DNA of 64,000 nt from Psychrobacter vallis (GTDB lineage: Bacteria; Pseudomonadota; Gammaproteobacteria; Pseudomonadales; Moraxellaceae), in NCBI RefSeq assembly GCF_904846715.1, contig NZ_CAJHBU010000005.1:62001-126000 (forward strand), read 5' to 3'. This document shows, piece by piece, positions 6,851-16,702 of the stretch. A program made the position numbers and the translations under genes. A model generated the notes under the pieces. It saw only the letters and a program-made list of their open reading frames with translations. It had not been told where the DNA came from and ran no database searches. Each line of letters begins with the position of its first letter. Positions within the stretch are counted from its first letter, which is position 1.

Positions 6851-9814
6851 ATGGCCATTGGCTTATTTATTTTGGCAGTCATCATTCAATTAGCCGTGGT
6901 CTTGGCCATCTTTTTGTTGTCTTTATCTCGTGTGACTGGCAGCGTGGTTGCTCTTGTAACCATCATCGTAACAGCGATCATCAGTCCATGGTCACTCCTT
7001 TTAGGCATACCCATTGCGCTACTCTGCTTGGTGCTGCTCGTCACCCCTATTCGGCAATCCCTGATTACCAAACCTGTTTATAAAGCGTTGGGCGGTGCGA
7101 TGCCTAGTATGAGCGATACCGAGCGTGAAGCGCTAGACGCTGGTACCAGTTGGTGGGAAAAAGAGCTGTTTATGGGTGCACCCAATTGGGATACGTTTGC
7201 CAGCTATCCTTATCCAAAGCTATCAGAAGAAGAACAAAGCTTCATTGACAATGAAGTAGAAACACTCTGTGCCATGCTTGATGAATGGAAAATCCAGCAT
7301 GAAGATAAAGATCTATCGCCTGAAGCGTGGCAATTTATCAAGAGTAATGGCTTTTTGGGTTTAATCATTCCAAAAGAATTTGGTGGTTTAGAATTTAGCT
7401 CTTATGCCCAGAGCCGTGTCATGAGTAAAATCGCCTCGCGTTCACCGACAGCTGCTGTCACCTGTATGGTGCCAAACTCGCTCGGTCCTGGTGAGCTGTT
7501 GATGCATTATGGTACAGATGAACAAAAACAACGCTGGCTACCCGGCCTTGCCAAAGGCGATGAAGTACCTTGTTTTGGTTTGACTGGTCCTGAGGCCGGT
7601 TCCGATGCAGGTGCGATTCCTGATACAGGCGTGGTTTGCTACGGCATGCACGAGGGCGAGCAAATGCTTGGTCTACGTATGAATTTCTCTAAGCGCTGGA
7701 TTACCTTAGCGCCTATTGCCACGGTTGTGGGCTTGGCATTCAAGATGCACGATCCAGAAGGATTGCTTGGCGATCCTCAAAAAACTGATTACGGTATTAC
7801 TTGTGCACTCGTACCAGCCAGCCATAAAGGAGTCATTATAGGGCCACGCCACAACCCAATTGGCTCACCGTTTATGAACGGTACGGTTGATGGTAAAGAT
7901 GTCTTTATCCCATTAGATTACATCATCGGTGGTGTTGAAAACGCAGGTCGCGGTTGGCGTATGCTTATGGAGTGCTTAGGCGTTGGTCGCGGCATCTCGC
8001 TACCAGCATTATCGACCTCAGCCAGCGAAATGACGTATTTGTCAGTTGGTGCTTTTGCCAAAGTGCGCGAACAGTTCAAAATTTCGGTCGGTAAGTTTGA
8101 AGGCGTGCAAGATGCCACCAGCCGTATGGCCAGTAACACTTATATGTTAGAAGCATTCCGTCATCTGGTGACGTGTGGACTGAATCAAGGTGGTACGCCA
8201 TCGGTTATGACGGCCATGGCAAAATATTATGCGACTGAAACCATGCGTAGTGTGGTCAATGATGGTATGGATGTCGTTGGTGGTCGTGCGGTACAGATGG
8301 GACCACGTAACTTTTTGGCAACACCTTATCAAGCGATTCCAGTCTCTATTACTGTTGAGGGTGCTAATATCTTAACACGCTCACTGATGATCTTTGGTCA
8401 AGGTGCCATGCGTTGCCACCCGTACCTATTTGATGAGTTACAACTACTACAAAGTGAAGATAAAGAAGGCGCACTTAAGCAGTTCGACATCCTTTTCTTT
8501 AAACATTTGGGCTATACCTTTAACCGCGGAGCAAAAGCCTTTGTGGCAGGCTATGTCGGCGGTAGCAATGATGCGCCAAGCTTCGCTGATGCCTTTACCC
8601 GTCCTTATTACAAGCACATCAATCGCTTAAGTGCGAGCTTTGCTTTGACTGCTGATATGGCATTAGGGTTGCTCGCTGGTGATCTAAAACGTAAAGAGAT
8701 GCTCTCTGGTCGCTTGGCTGATATTCATGGCCATTTATTTATCGCGACGGCTATTTTACAGTTTTATGAGCATGGTACAAAGTCAGACTCTGAGCGCTTG
8801 CATGCTGAAGTGGCACTCCAAAATAGCTTTTACACAATTCAAGAAGCGTTTTTGTCATTCTTTGCCAACTTCCCAAATCGTATGGCAGCGAGTGTGGTGA
8901 GTTTTGTGACTTTCCCAAGTGGTCGTATCTTTACCCCGCCAAGTGACGAGCTAAAACGTCAATTGGGGGATACCTTTATGGACGATTTTGCAGCGAATCC
9001 ATTCCGCGATTATCTTAAAACCATGGTTTATTACAATACTGACGCAGATGATGTTACTGGGCGTATGGAAAATGCTTATCAGACGCTCATTGGTATAGAA
9101 CCCTTATGGCAAAAATTCAAGAAGGCTGAACATAAAGACAATTTTGAAGGTCTTACTTTTGAGGATCATGTGGTTGATGCCAGCCAAAAAGGCGACATTA
9201 CTGAAGAAGAAGCAGAAGTGCTCATTCAATACAATGCCCTTCGTTTTGATTCGCTGTTGACCGATGTGTTCGATGAGCATTTATTAAAAGCACTAGAACG
9301 TAGTAATCCTCACAGCCTTGAGAATGCCGTACAACAGCTGACAGACTATGCGCAATTAAAAAATGAGGCGCAAGCCAAACACGGTATCGTGCCTAATAAT
9401 GAGGTCGCCTCTGATAACTTGGCGGCACCTAATAGCGCCGATGAAAAGATTGGTGATGCCAATCCCAACCACGGTTATGAGAGTGATGGTGATGTAGAAA
9501 TGGTCTCTGAGCAAGACACGGCGCAAGAGGTACAGGCTCAGACTGATTTTGCTGATTCTAGTCCTAAAGCAGAAGCGCTTGACCATCGCCATCGCGACGC
9601 CGCGACACATTTAAATGAGCGCATGAGTAGCAATCATAGTCTGAATAAATATAGCACTGATGCTACTGAGACTGAGCATGTAGACAACGCTGAAAAACAT
9701 GATCACTCAGACATTACGAAAGAGTCGATTAGCAACCCTTCTATAGACGAGACTTCTACTCCTGATACCAAATGGCAAGACGGTCTACGTCGTGACGAAA
9801 GTGACAAGGTCTAA
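6851..9814 (+). CDS. fadE: FadE-type acyl-CoA dehydrogenase with disordered C-terminal tail
   Basis: Catalyses the first, FAD-dependent dehydrogenation step of fatty-acid beta-oxidation. Two hydrophobic segments at the N-terminus (about 4-26 and 33-64) anchor it to the membrane. The acyl-CoA dehydrogenase core follows, with motifs such as GLTGPEAGSDAGA, TVEGANILTRSLMIFGQG and the long FadE C-terminal domain (DUF1974-like). E. coli FadE is 814 residues; this one is 987 because of a polar, acidic, His-containing tail from about residue 833 onward, with no recognisable fold. GGAG lies just before the ATG. A strong terminator follows. The two FadD ligases near 52-56 kb supply its substrates. Confidence 0.93.
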   Translation: MAIGLFILAVIIQLAVVLAIFLLSLSRVTGSVVALVTIIVTAIISPWSLLLGIPIALLCLVLLVTPIRQSLITKPVYKALGGAMPSMSDTEREALDAGTSWWEKELFMGAPNWDTFASYPYPKLSEEEQSFIDNEVETLCAMLDEWKIQHEDKDLSPEAWQFIKSNGFLGLIIPKEFGGLEFSSYAQSRVMSKIASRSPTAAVTCMVPNSLGPGELLMHYGTDEQKQRWLPGLAKGDEVPCFGLTGPEAGSDAGAIPDTGVVCYGMHEGEQMLGLRMNFSKRWITLAPIATVVGLAFKMHDPEGLLGDPQKTDYGITCALVPASHKGVIIGPRHNPIGSPFMNGTVDGKDVFIPLDYIIGGVENAGRGWRMLMECLGVGRGISLPALSTSASEMTYLSVGAFAKVREQFKISVGKFEGVQDATSRMASNTYMLEAFRHLVTCGLNQGGTPSVMTAMAKYYATETMRSVVNDGMDVVGGRAVQMGPRNFLATPYQAIPVSITVEGANILTRSLMIFGQGAMRCHPYLFDELQLLQSEDKEGALKQFDILFFKHLGYTFNRGAKAFVAGYVGGSNDAPSFADAFTRPYYKHINRLSASFALTADMALGLLAGDLKRKEMLSGRLADIHGHLFIATAILQFYEHGTKSDSERLHAEVALQNSFYTIQEAFLSFFANFPNRMAASVVSFVTFPSGRIFTPPSDELKRQLGDTFMDDFAANPFRDYLKTMVYYNTDADDVTGRMENAYQTLIGIEPLWQKFKKAEHKDNFEGLTFEDHVVDASQKGDITEEEAEVLIQYNALRFDSLLTDVFDEHLLKALERSNPHSLENAVQQLTDYAQLKNEAQAKHGIVPNNEVASDNLAAPNSADEKIGDANPNHGYESDGDVEMVSEQDTAQEVQAQTDFADSSPKAEALDHRHRDAATHLNERMSSNHSLNKYSTDATETEHVDNAEKHDHSDITKESISNPSIDETSTPDTKWQDGLRRDESDKV

Positions 9815-9854
9815 AAGTAGAGAACTTACTGAGTGTATCCCTATCACCTGATAT

Positions 9855-9885
9855 AAAAAGGCTGTCCAAATTGGGCGGCCTTTTT
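9855..9885 (+). terminator. Rho-independent terminator after fadE
   Basis: The arms AAAAAGGC and GCCTTTTT extend inward with TGTCC/GGGCG pairs (two G:U) around an AAATT loop, giving a stem of about 13 bp ending in a T run, 40 bp after the fadE stop. Confidence 0.85.
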
Positions 9886-10169
9886 GTTTGTGAATGACAC
9901 GTTTAATGATTATTAGAGATGAAGCCTTGTAGCATTTACCTTTTTTGACCACAAAAAACCTGCGTATATGGCTGAAATCTTACGCTTGCTTTGGCTAAAT
10001 TATAAAAAAACATTGCAGTATCCTTAACAATTATTTTATATTGTGCAAGAAATTGACACAAACTGACTGAAAAAATTCACAAACGCAAAAAAATCAAGGA
10101 TAGAAGCAGCAACCATCGATATGTTGCGTCAGTCTGATACTTGGCATTGCGTACAAAAGGATAGAGTTT
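9886..10169. other. Intergenic region fadE terminator to symporter
   Basis: No open frame or repeat seen. The AT-rich stretch probably holds the promoter and 5' leader of the symporter gene, whose AAAAGGA Shine-Dalgarno is at about 10155-10161. Confidence 0.35.
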
Positions 10170-11546
10170 ATGTGGAAAAATATGGGACTGACAGGCAAGA
10201 TCATTGTTGCCATGGTGCTCGGTATCATACTCGGTTTATTTATAAACTATTCAGGACTGAATGCTGAAGGCGGGTTTGTTCATACGTATATTACCAACGG
10301 TTTCCTCGCTATCGTTGGCAAGTTGTTTGTTAACTCACTAAAAATGTTGGTTGTCCCCTTAGTACTTATCTCGTTGATTTGCGGCGTTTGCGGTATTGGT
10401 GATATCCGCTTGCTTGGTCGTATTGGGAGCAAGACGTTTTTTATCTACATGATGACAACGGCATTAGCGATTGCCACCGCGATTGGCCTTGGCCTGTTGT
10501 TTGGTATCGGTAAAGGCATGGATATCGAAACGGAAGCGGCATTTGAAGCGGAGTCTGCACCGCCTCTGTTAGATGTGTTTGCCAATATCATTCCATCAAA
10601 CCCCATCAGCGCGATGGCGAATGGCGATATGCTGTCGATTATTTTCTTTGCTATCTTAATCGGTATCAGTATTTTGATGGTGGGTAAGCCCGCCAAAGGC
10701 TTGGTACAAAGTTTAGAGCTGATTAATGAAGTCATCCTAAAGATGGTGACCATCATTATGAATCTTGCACCATACGGTGTTTTTGCCCTTTTGACCAAAG
10801 CCATGGCTGAGCTTGGCTTAGACCTTATCTGGTCATTACTTGGTTATGTTGCTGTGTTGGTTGGCTCACTGGCTTTCCACTTTTTTATTACCATGATGAT
10901 TGTACTCAAGCTTTTTTCAGGCTTGTCTATCAAGACTTTTTTGGTGAAAATGCGCGAAGTACAAATTTTTGCGTTTAGTACGTCAAGCTCGAATGCGACG
11001 ATTCCTATTACCTTGCGTACCGTCACCAAGCGCATGGGCGTTGATAACTCAGTTGCTTCGTTTACGGTTCCTTTTGGCGCAACCATCAACATGGATGGTA
11101 CGGCTATCATGCAAGGAACAGCGACCATTTTCATTGCCAATATTTATGGCATCGATTTGAGCGTGACCGACTATCTGGTCGTTATTCTAATGTCAGTGTT
11201 GGCCTCTATCGGCACCGCTGGTGTCCCTGGCGTTGGTTTGATTATGTTGTCCATGGTGTTTGCCCAAGTCGGCTTACCTATCGAAGGTATTGGTTTAATA
11301 TTGGGTGTGGATCGTATCCTTGATATGTTACGTACTGCAGTGAACGTCGGTGGCGATGCAGCAGTAACGGCCATTGTGGCAAAATCAGAAAATAAAATGG
11401 ATATCGCTATTTATAACGATCCTGATGCAGGCACTAAAGACGTATTCGATGGTCATATCGATGAAAACAATGAGCGTGAGTTTTCTGAAGTCTTCAGTGA
11501 TGGCGTAATGGGTAGTGAGTACGATAATGTTGATCGTCGGCGCTAA
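10170..11546 (+). CDS. Dicarboxylate/amino acid:cation symporter (DAACS family)
   Basis: A 458-residue inner-membrane secondary transporter of the glutamate/aspartate/C4-dicarboxylate family (GltP, GltT, DctA relatives). The family's serine-rich hairpin loop is present (STSSSNATIPIT), as are the NMDGTAIMQG motif of TM7 and the second hairpin GTAGVPGVG, followed by the substrate-binding VDRILDMLRTAVNVGGD. The Arg in DRILDMLRT is at the position that in the family contacts acidic side chains, favouring glutamate/aspartate or dicarboxylate as substrate. The hydrophilic C-terminus (about 40 acidic residues) is longer than usual. Single-gene unit with its own terminator. Confidence 0.92.
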   Translation: MWKNMGLTGKIIVAMVLGIILGLFINYSGLNAEGGFVHTYITNGFLAIVGKLFVNSLKMLVVPLVLISLICGVCGIGDIRLLGRIGSKTFFIYMMTTALAIATAIGLGLLFGIGKGMDIETEAAFEAESAPPLLDVFANIIPSNPISAMANGDMLSIIFFAILIGISILMVGKPAKGLVQSLELINEVILKMVTIIMNLAPYGVFALLTKAMAELGLDLIWSLLGYVAVLVGSLAFHFFITMMIVLKLFSGLSIKTFLVKMREVQIFAFSTSSSNATIPITLRTVTKRMGVDNSVASFTVPFGATINMDGTAIMQGTATIFIANIYGIDLSVTDYLVVILMSVLASIGTAGVPGVGLIMLSMVFAQVGLPIEGIGLILGVDRILDMLRTAVNVGGDAAVTAIVAKSENKMDIAIYNDPDAGTKDVFDGHIDENNEREFSEVFSDGVMGSEYDNVDRRR

Positions 11547-11571
11547 TAATTTATATTAAATACCTATCGAT

Positions 11572-11614
11572 AAAAAAACCTCAGTCACATAATCTTATGG
11601 ACTGAGGTTTTTTT
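11572..11614 (+). terminator. Bidirectional-looking terminator after symporter
   Basis: Near-perfect 15 bp stem, AAAAAAACCTCAGTC paired with GACTGAGGTTTTTTT, 26 bp after the symporter stop. A and T runs on both sides let it work in both directions, as needed between convergent genes. Confidence 0.92.
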
Positions 11615-11677
11615 GTCGATAAGATGAACATATCGTCGCTCATTGCTATCGCTTAACGCCACTTTATATAGTTGAAC

Positions 11678-11794
11678 TACTTTAAAGTCGCTACAGTATT
11701 GCTGGTGTAAATTTTTTGCAGCCTCTGTCTGCGCAGGCACAGCAAGCAAGAAAAATTTGTACCAGCAATACGTGCTGTATCGATATTACTTTTC
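11678..11794. repeat. Dispersed palindromic repeat, copy A
   Basis: A 117 bp element nearly identical to 49341-49458 and, inverted, to 23313-23416. It begins TACTTTAAAGTCGCTACAG and ends ATCGATATTACTTTTCA. Internal arms TATTGCTGGTGTAAATTTT and AAAATTTGTACCAGCAATA form a long imperfect inverted repeat. It lies between convergent genes (symporter and TSUP exporter). No coding capacity. Confidence 0.85.
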
Positions 11795-11814
11795 ATCGAA
11801 TATAATTAACGGCA

Positions 11815-12570
11815 TTATCCCATAACGTACTTGGTTATCATTGCCAAGCATACCAGTACAATCAATGGTCGAATCAGTTTGCTACCGCCTTTGACCACCA
11901 TATGAGAACCAAAATACGCCCCTATTGCTTGTCCAACCATCATGGCCAGCCCTACTTTCCACAAGACATTGCCACCTAGGATAAAAAATATCAATGAACC
12001 AATATTGGTAGACAAGTTCAATACCTTGGCAGCGCCTGTCGCTTCGACAATTTGCCGACCGCGTAACGCCACATTGCCCAGCGCAAAAAACATTCCAGTT
12101 CCTGGACCAATATAGCCATCATAAAAACCGATTAATGGTGCAGCCACTTTTTGCCACTTCCCTTCTGAGATACGCGGCGCGGCTTCTACTTCGCCAAGTT
12201 TGGGTGCAAACAACGTATAAATACCAATGGCTGCAATCAAAAATGGAATCAGTTTTTCGAGCATATCTGGCGGTGACATTTGCACAGCGATCGTTCCGAT
12301 TACCGAACCGATAAAAGCGGTAATAATCGCGACTTTAATACGCTGAGGCTTGATAACGCCTTTTCTGATCATGGTAATCGACGCGGCAAGCGCACCTGAG
12401 GCTGCTTGTAACTTATTGGTGCCCAGTGTTAAAACTGGTGGAATATTAGCAAGCAGCATGGCTGGTATGGTTAATAAACCGCCACCACCAGCGATGGCGT
12501 CAATAAAACCTGCCAGCGCTGCCACAACGGTGAGCATTAAGATGATTTCTAAAGAGAGTGATAAGTCCAT
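11815..12570 (-). CDS. TSUP family membrane protein (YfcA-like)
   Basis: A 251-residue membrane protein with the YfcA-type TSUP signature GFIDAIAGGGGLLTIPAML near the N-terminus and the matching second repeat GFYDGYIGPGTGMFF. Such proteins are exporters of small sulfonates or sulfite, or are of unknown substrate. The ATG at 12570 has AGGT seven bases upstream and is preferred over an in-frame TTG at 12585. It is only distantly similar to the other TSUP gene of this window (3572-4357), so it is not a recent duplicate. Confidence 0.87.
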   Translation of the reverse strand: MDLSLSLEIILMLTVVAALAGFIDAIAGGGGLLTIPAMLLANIPPVLTLGTNKLQAASGALAASITMIRKGVIKPQRIKVAIITAFIGSVIGTIAVQMSPPDMLEKLIPFLIAAIGIYTLFAPKLGEVEAAPRISEGKWQKVAAPLIGFYDGYIGPGTGMFFALGNVALRGRQIVEATGAAKVLNLSTNIGSLIFFILGGNVLWKVGLAMMVGQAIGAYFGSHMVVKGGSKLIRPLIVLVCLAMITKYVMG

Positions 12571-13023
12571 GACGCTGACCTGCAAAATTTATAATAGAAA
12601 AAAGCCTGTAAAAGGCAGGCTAAAGTGATCACCATTGGTCAAGGTTTGAGATTTTTGACACATGCTAGAAAGATAGGTGCGCATTACGTAACATGAGCCA
12701 TTATAAAGATAAAAATGTAAAAAAAGCCAAAAACGTAAAAAAGTCTGGTAAATTTGCTTAATAGCTCAATTAATTCTTCAAAATAAGTAGGGCTTGCATA
12801 GGTAGACTTAACGACTTGTAACTACCTTAGTACTTATATTACCTTTATAATATCGTTGTTATTGATATGACAAGATAAGCTCATGACTTTGAGTTGACGT
12901 ATTTTCTTGTCTATAGTAATGAGAGTATGAGAAACTGTTCTTGTCTATTTGCTGCGTTGTTATCAGCAGTAATATAGATATTTGAGGTTATTTAATACAT
13001 TGTGTTTAGTAAATGAGGATGAT
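12571..13023. other. Divergent intergenic region TSUP-nhaA
   Basis: About 450 bp without a gene. A small inverted repeat AGCCTG/CAGGCT (12604-12623) lies in the leader of the leftward exporter. The rest is AT-rich and presumably carries the two divergent promoters. I see no NhaR-like operator that could be named. Confidence 0.35.
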
Positions 13024-14226
13024 ATGGCAATACGAAGGATTAAGGCATTTTTTGAATTTGAGGCAGCAGGCGGTATCGTCTTAGCATTGGCTGCCGTTGC
13101 TGCGATGATTATTGCTAACTCCCCTCTTAATGTTTGGTACGAAGGATTTATCCACGCACCCGTTGTGATTCAAATCGGTGATTTTGGGATTGCCAAAGAT
13201 GCGCATCACTGGATCAATGACGGTTTGATGGCTATATTCTTCTTTTTGGTTGGGCTTGAGCTTAAGCGAGAAGTGTTGGTCGGTGAGTTGTCTAACGTTA
13301 AACAAATTATATTACCAGCGGGTGCAGCAGTAGGCGGCATGATTATGCCAGCAGCTGTCTATCTACTGTTTAACTATAATGAGCCTGAGTTTTGGAAAGG
13401 TTGGGCCATTCCAGCAGCGACAGATATTGCGTTTGCACTTGGTATCTTGAGTCTACTCGGTAACCGTGTCCCCAACTCCCTAAAAGTATTTTTGGTATCC
13501 ATTGCCATTTTTGATGATATTGGCGCAATTTTAATCATCGCGTTATTTTATACGAGTGACTTATCCTTAGCTTCACTTGCTATTGCAGGCTTATGCTTGC
13601 CTTTCCTTTACTTGCTCAATCGTCGTAACGTTACCAGACTCACACCGTACCTATTTATCGGTGTCATTATGTGGATTGCGGTGCTTCAATCAGGTATTCA
13701 CGCTACCTTAGCTGGTGTAGTCTTGGCACTCTTTATCCCTATGTTTGACCGTACTGATCCTGAGCATTCTCCGCTTGAAGAGTTGGAGCATGACTTACAT
13801 ACGACCGTGGCGTTTGGTATTTTGCCGTTATTCGCGTTTGCTAACTCTGGCATCTCGCTCGAAGGTGCAGGTATATCTGAGCTATTTCATTCCGTCCCAC
13901 TTGGTATTGCGGCTGGTCTGTTTATCGGAAAACAACTGGGCATCATGTTCATGTGCTGGTTGATCTTTAAGCTTGGTCTCTCAACCATGCCAAAAGGTAT
14001 GGATTATAAGCAAATATATGGCGCCTCTTTATTGTGTGGTGTGGGCTTTACCATGAGCTTATTTATCGGCGGCTTGGCATTTGCTGGTGACAACCCCCTA
14101 TTTGATGAACGCCTAGGTATTATTATGGGTTCAATCGTCTCAGGTGTGGTAGGTTATATGATGCTTAAGGCAAGCTTAAAAGATGATGCCAGCAAGACGT
14201 CAGTCGACTTGATTCACCCGCATTGA
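13024..14226 (+). CDS. nhaA: Na+/H+ antiporter NhaA
   Basis: Electrogenic sodium/proton antiporter of the inner membrane, used for salt and alkaline pH tolerance. The 400-residue protein carries the paired aspartates IFDDIGAIL (D164, D165), the upstream [17 protein letters not shown] (D134), the [13 protein letters not shown] segment and the C-terminal [13 protein letters not shown]. The ATG at 13024 has GAGGA at the proper distance. An upstream in-frame TTG at 12982 would add 14 residues, but without a ribosome site. NhaA fits a marine or psychrotolerant lifestyle. Confidence 0.95.
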   Translation: MAIRRIKAFFEFEAAGGIVLALAAVAAMIIANSPLNVWYEGFIHAPVVIQIGDFGIAKDAHHWINDGLMAIFFFLVGLELKREVLVGELSNVKQIILPAGAAVGGMIMPAAVYLLFNYNEPEFWKGWAIPAATDIAFALGILSLLGNRVPNSLKVFLVSIAIFDDIGAILIIALFYTSDLSLASLAIAGLCLPFLYLLNRRNVTRLTPYLFIGVIMWIAVLQSGIHATLAGVVLALFIPMFDRTDPEHSPLEELEHDLHTTVAFGILPLFAFANSGISLEGAGISELFHSVPLGIAAGLFIGKQLGIMFMCWLIFKLGLSTMPKGMDYKQIYGASLLCGVGFTMSLFIGGLAFAGDNPLFDERLGIIMGSIVSGVVGYMMLKASLKDDASKTSVDLIHPH

Positions 14227-14303
14227 TAATACAATGCGCTGTGAGTCAGCGGCATAATCCAAAGCGTTTAAAAGCAAGGGTGCTTGACGAATAAGGTTAC
14301 TTA

Positions 14304-15647
14304 ATGAGCATGGATCAGAACAATCCCGCAAGTATCTTAACTGACCGTCAGCACCGTCAATCGACTGATGGTTATCAGCGTCATGGACGCACCACCGCTA
14401 TTGACGACCATAGCGATCTGCAAGTGTTAAAACGGATCAAACGGTATCTATTGCCAAAAGACTTTGTTATCTCGCAAGCTTTGTTAAATGAGATGGTCGC
14501 AGGTTATGATATTGGTGATCCGCTTGCAGATGCATTGGCCGCTGAAGGCGTTCGTTTTGCGAAGCCTTTACAGCAACTCATTATCAGCAATCACTTCGAT
14601 AATGATCTCAGTAAAAACCCCACTTTTAGCACACTGACGGAGCAATTTAGCAGCCATCCCATTTGGTTTGAGCCTAAACTTGCTCAAATTGGTGCTGTCG
14701 CCTATCGACGCTATCCGCTGATGCTGATTTGGCTTTTGCGTAACGTTGCGCTAATGGCGGGCTATAGTATTCCAGCCTTGTCACTGCCGCTGATTCAGAC
14801 GGGCGCGCTGATGCACGACGCCTTGCCGCGTTTGATGCGTACTTATGCTTATATTCTAGCCGTCTCTGAACATCCACAGTCAAATATGAGCGTGCGCAAT
14901 AACCACCAACCTATTGATCAAGTATTGGCCATTGGTTCTGAAGGCTGGCGACAATCTATCAAGGTACGTCAGATTCATACCTTAGTACGTCAAAACCTCC
15001 TCAAAGGCAAAGGCAGTGCAGCTACAAGCGTCATAGCAGATATTGATCAACACCACAATCCAGATGGCAGTTGGAATACGGCTTATTGGGGTGTACCGAT
15101 TAATCAAACTGATATGATTGCCACGCATTTGCAGTTTTCATTGTTAATTATGCGTGGGTTAAGACTGCTTGGTGCGCGAATCAGCAAGGAGGAAGCCGAA
15201 GGTATTCTACACCTCTGGAATCTTGCCAGTTATTGGATGGGCGTTGATTTACAGCGCTTACCAAAAGATGAAGCGGCGTGTTGGGAGTGGCTCTATACGT
15301 ATTTGTCCATTCAGCAGCTTGATTTTAAAATGGGAAAGCCATTGGCAAAAGCCCTGCACGATTTACCGCGTCAGCTCATGGGTGAGGACAATCGCCGCGG
15401 TCGTTTCGTTGAGATGGTCAATGCCAGCGTGACACGCACTCTGGTGGGTGATGATATTGGCGACGGACTGGATTTACCAAAATCTAAGATACGTTTTGGC
15501 GTACTGTCCTCAGTGCCAATCTTGTTTGCGCTTGATACCGCGCGTCAGCACAATCAAATCGTTGACAGAAAATTAGAAGCGTTCCGTGCTAAGCGCCAAG
15601 ACAATATGAACTGGTGGCTAAAGAAAAACGATGACTATTATCAGTAG
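14304..15647 (+). CDS. MpaB/DUF2236-type oxygenase homologue
   Basis: A 447-residue protein resembling the DUF2236 (MpaB_Lcp_cat) family, which includes the heme-b rubber oxygenase Lcp and MpaB. The conserved helix KVRQIHTLVRQ (R222, H225) and the segment PINQTDMIATHLQFSLLIM follow the family pattern, in which a Lys, an Arg and His residues surround the heme. Two hydrophobic segments at about 137-165 could be membrane-associated. The substrate is unknown. An AAGG Shine-Dalgarno precedes the ATG. A MITE-like element begins five bases after the stop. Confidence 0.72.
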   Translation: MSMDQNNPASILTDRQHRQSTDGYQRHGRTTAIDDHSDLQVLKRIKRYLLPKDFVISQALLNEMVAGYDIGDPLADALAAEGVRFAKPLQQLIISNHFDNDLSKNPTFSTLTEQFSSHPIWFEPKLAQIGAVAYRRYPLMLIWLLRNVALMAGYSIPALSLPLIQTGALMHDALPRLMRTYAYILAVSEHPQSNMSVRNNHQPIDQVLAIGSEGWRQSIKVRQIHTLVRQNLLKGKGSAATSVIADIDQHHNPDGSWNTAYWGVPINQTDMIATHLQFSLLIMRGLRLLGARISKEEAEGILHLWNLASYWMGVDLQRLPKDEAACWEWLYTYLSIQQLDFKMGKPLAKALHDLPRQLMGEDNRRGRFVEMVNASVTRTLVGDDIGDGLDLPKSKIRFGVLSSVPILFALDTARQHNQIVDRKLEAFRAKRQDNMNWWLKKNDDYYQ

Positions 15648-15651
15648 ATGC

Positions 15652-15933
15652 TAGGGCGTGTTTGATTATTCGACCATGGCACTGACAGAGATTATTTTTT
15701 AGGCGATTCAAAGGTAAAAATAGTAAGTATAGTCATTCTATACGTCTATTTTTAACACAGAAGCGGCAAAAAAGAGTCCTGTCCCCTGCATTTATGATTG
15801 GGGCTGATGCTAAAACTGCCCCATACTGTGTTGCAAGTCTCGCTAAGGTATTAACATTATCATCGACCTGCGCCTTGTCTGGAACAGTTTTAGCGATCAG
15901 CAGTGCCTATTTGTGAATATCAAACACGCCCTA
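15652..15933. mobile_element. MITE-like element, TAGGGCGTGTTTGAT type
   Basis: A 282 bp non-coding element bounded by inverted ends TAGGGCGTGTTTGAT and ATCAAACACGCCCTA. The outer TA on each side is probably the duplicated target. A second left end with the same 45 bp is at 50552-50597, and a lone right-type end is at 16729-16743. It fills nearly the whole gap between the oxygenase homologue and the Nudix gene. No transposase frame is inside. Confidence 0.75.
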
Positions 15934-15964
15934 ATACTAAAGCGGGATATACCTACAACATAAT

Positions 15965-16702
15965 CTACAAGCGGGTATTTTGTATGCGGTAATACCATTC
16001 AAGCTGCCGATCAAAGCCCGTTTCTAGTAAGCTGGCAATGACTCGTCCTGTCAGACCCCATACTGTCTCACCATCAACTTGCCAGCTGGGGGTGAGCATG
16101 GTCGCGGTCTGGTCTTGCATTGTGTATTCTACCTCATACTCTACGGTAGGCTGAGTGAGCAACGACTCAAAATCTGCCCAAAATATGCGGGAGATTTCGC
16201 CAAGTTCGGGCACGAGCACCAAATCTGGCGCAATGAGTGCCACAATCGGACGTACACTCATGCCACTTTTGGCAGTTTGTATGGGTAGTTGACCAAGCAA
16301 TTGCACTTTATTGGGTGGCAGCGCTGTCTCTTCGCAGGCTTCACGCAAGGCAGTAATGACATTATTGCCATCGCTTATGTCATATTTACCACCGACACAG
16401 GAGACCTCACCAGCATGGCTGTTCATATGCGCAGCACGGCGCGTCAGTAATAGTTTAGGATGGCGCTCATGAGTAATAGCCACGAGGACTGACGCATCTG
16501 CAATCGGTGTCTGATAGAGACTGTCTAAGATGCGGGCACTGTAAGAAGGGTGGTCAGTGTCATATAGTGCTGGACTGGTAATGGCATTTAACGTCTCATG
16601 CTGTACCCGTTCAGCCAATTTTTTGAGCGTAGGATAACGAATAAACGTGGGCACAGCGACTGAAAATTCATCAAAACTAACAAATTGCGGTGGAAGTAGC
16701 AT
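15965..16702 (-). CDS. Nudix hydrolase, CoA pyrophosphatase type
   Basis: A 245-residue Nudix enzyme predicted to cleave coenzyme A (and acyl-CoA) into adenosine 3',5'-bisphosphate and phosphopantetheine. The UPF0035 signature before the Nudix box is present (LLTRRAAHMNSHAGEVSCVGG), followed by the box ending REACEETALPP with its metal-binding glutamates. The usual PGGK is CVGGK here. E. coli NudL is 192 residues; the extra length is at the N-terminus. It runs convergent to the oxygenase homologue. Confidence 0.87.
   Translation of the reverse strand: MLLPPQFVSFDEFSVAVPTFIRYPTLKKLAERVQHETLNAITSPALYDTDHPSYSARILDSLYQTPIADASVLVAITHERHPKLLLTRRAAHMNSHAGEVSCVGGKYDISDGNNVITALREACEETALPPNKVQLLGQLPIQTAKSGMSVRPIVALIAPDLVLVPELGEISRIFWADFESLLTQPTVEYEVEYTMQDQTATMLTPSWQVDGETVWGLTGRVIASLLETGFDRQLEWYYRIQNTRL

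Noticed and set aside
10445..11374. Long reverse-strand frames inside the symporter gene
   Set aside because: Opposite-strand shadows of a clear membrane transporter; no ribosome site or family pattern.
12604..12623. AGCCTG/CAGGCT hairpin as a terminator
   Set aside because: Only six base pairs, no T run, and located in the 5' leader of the TSUP gene.
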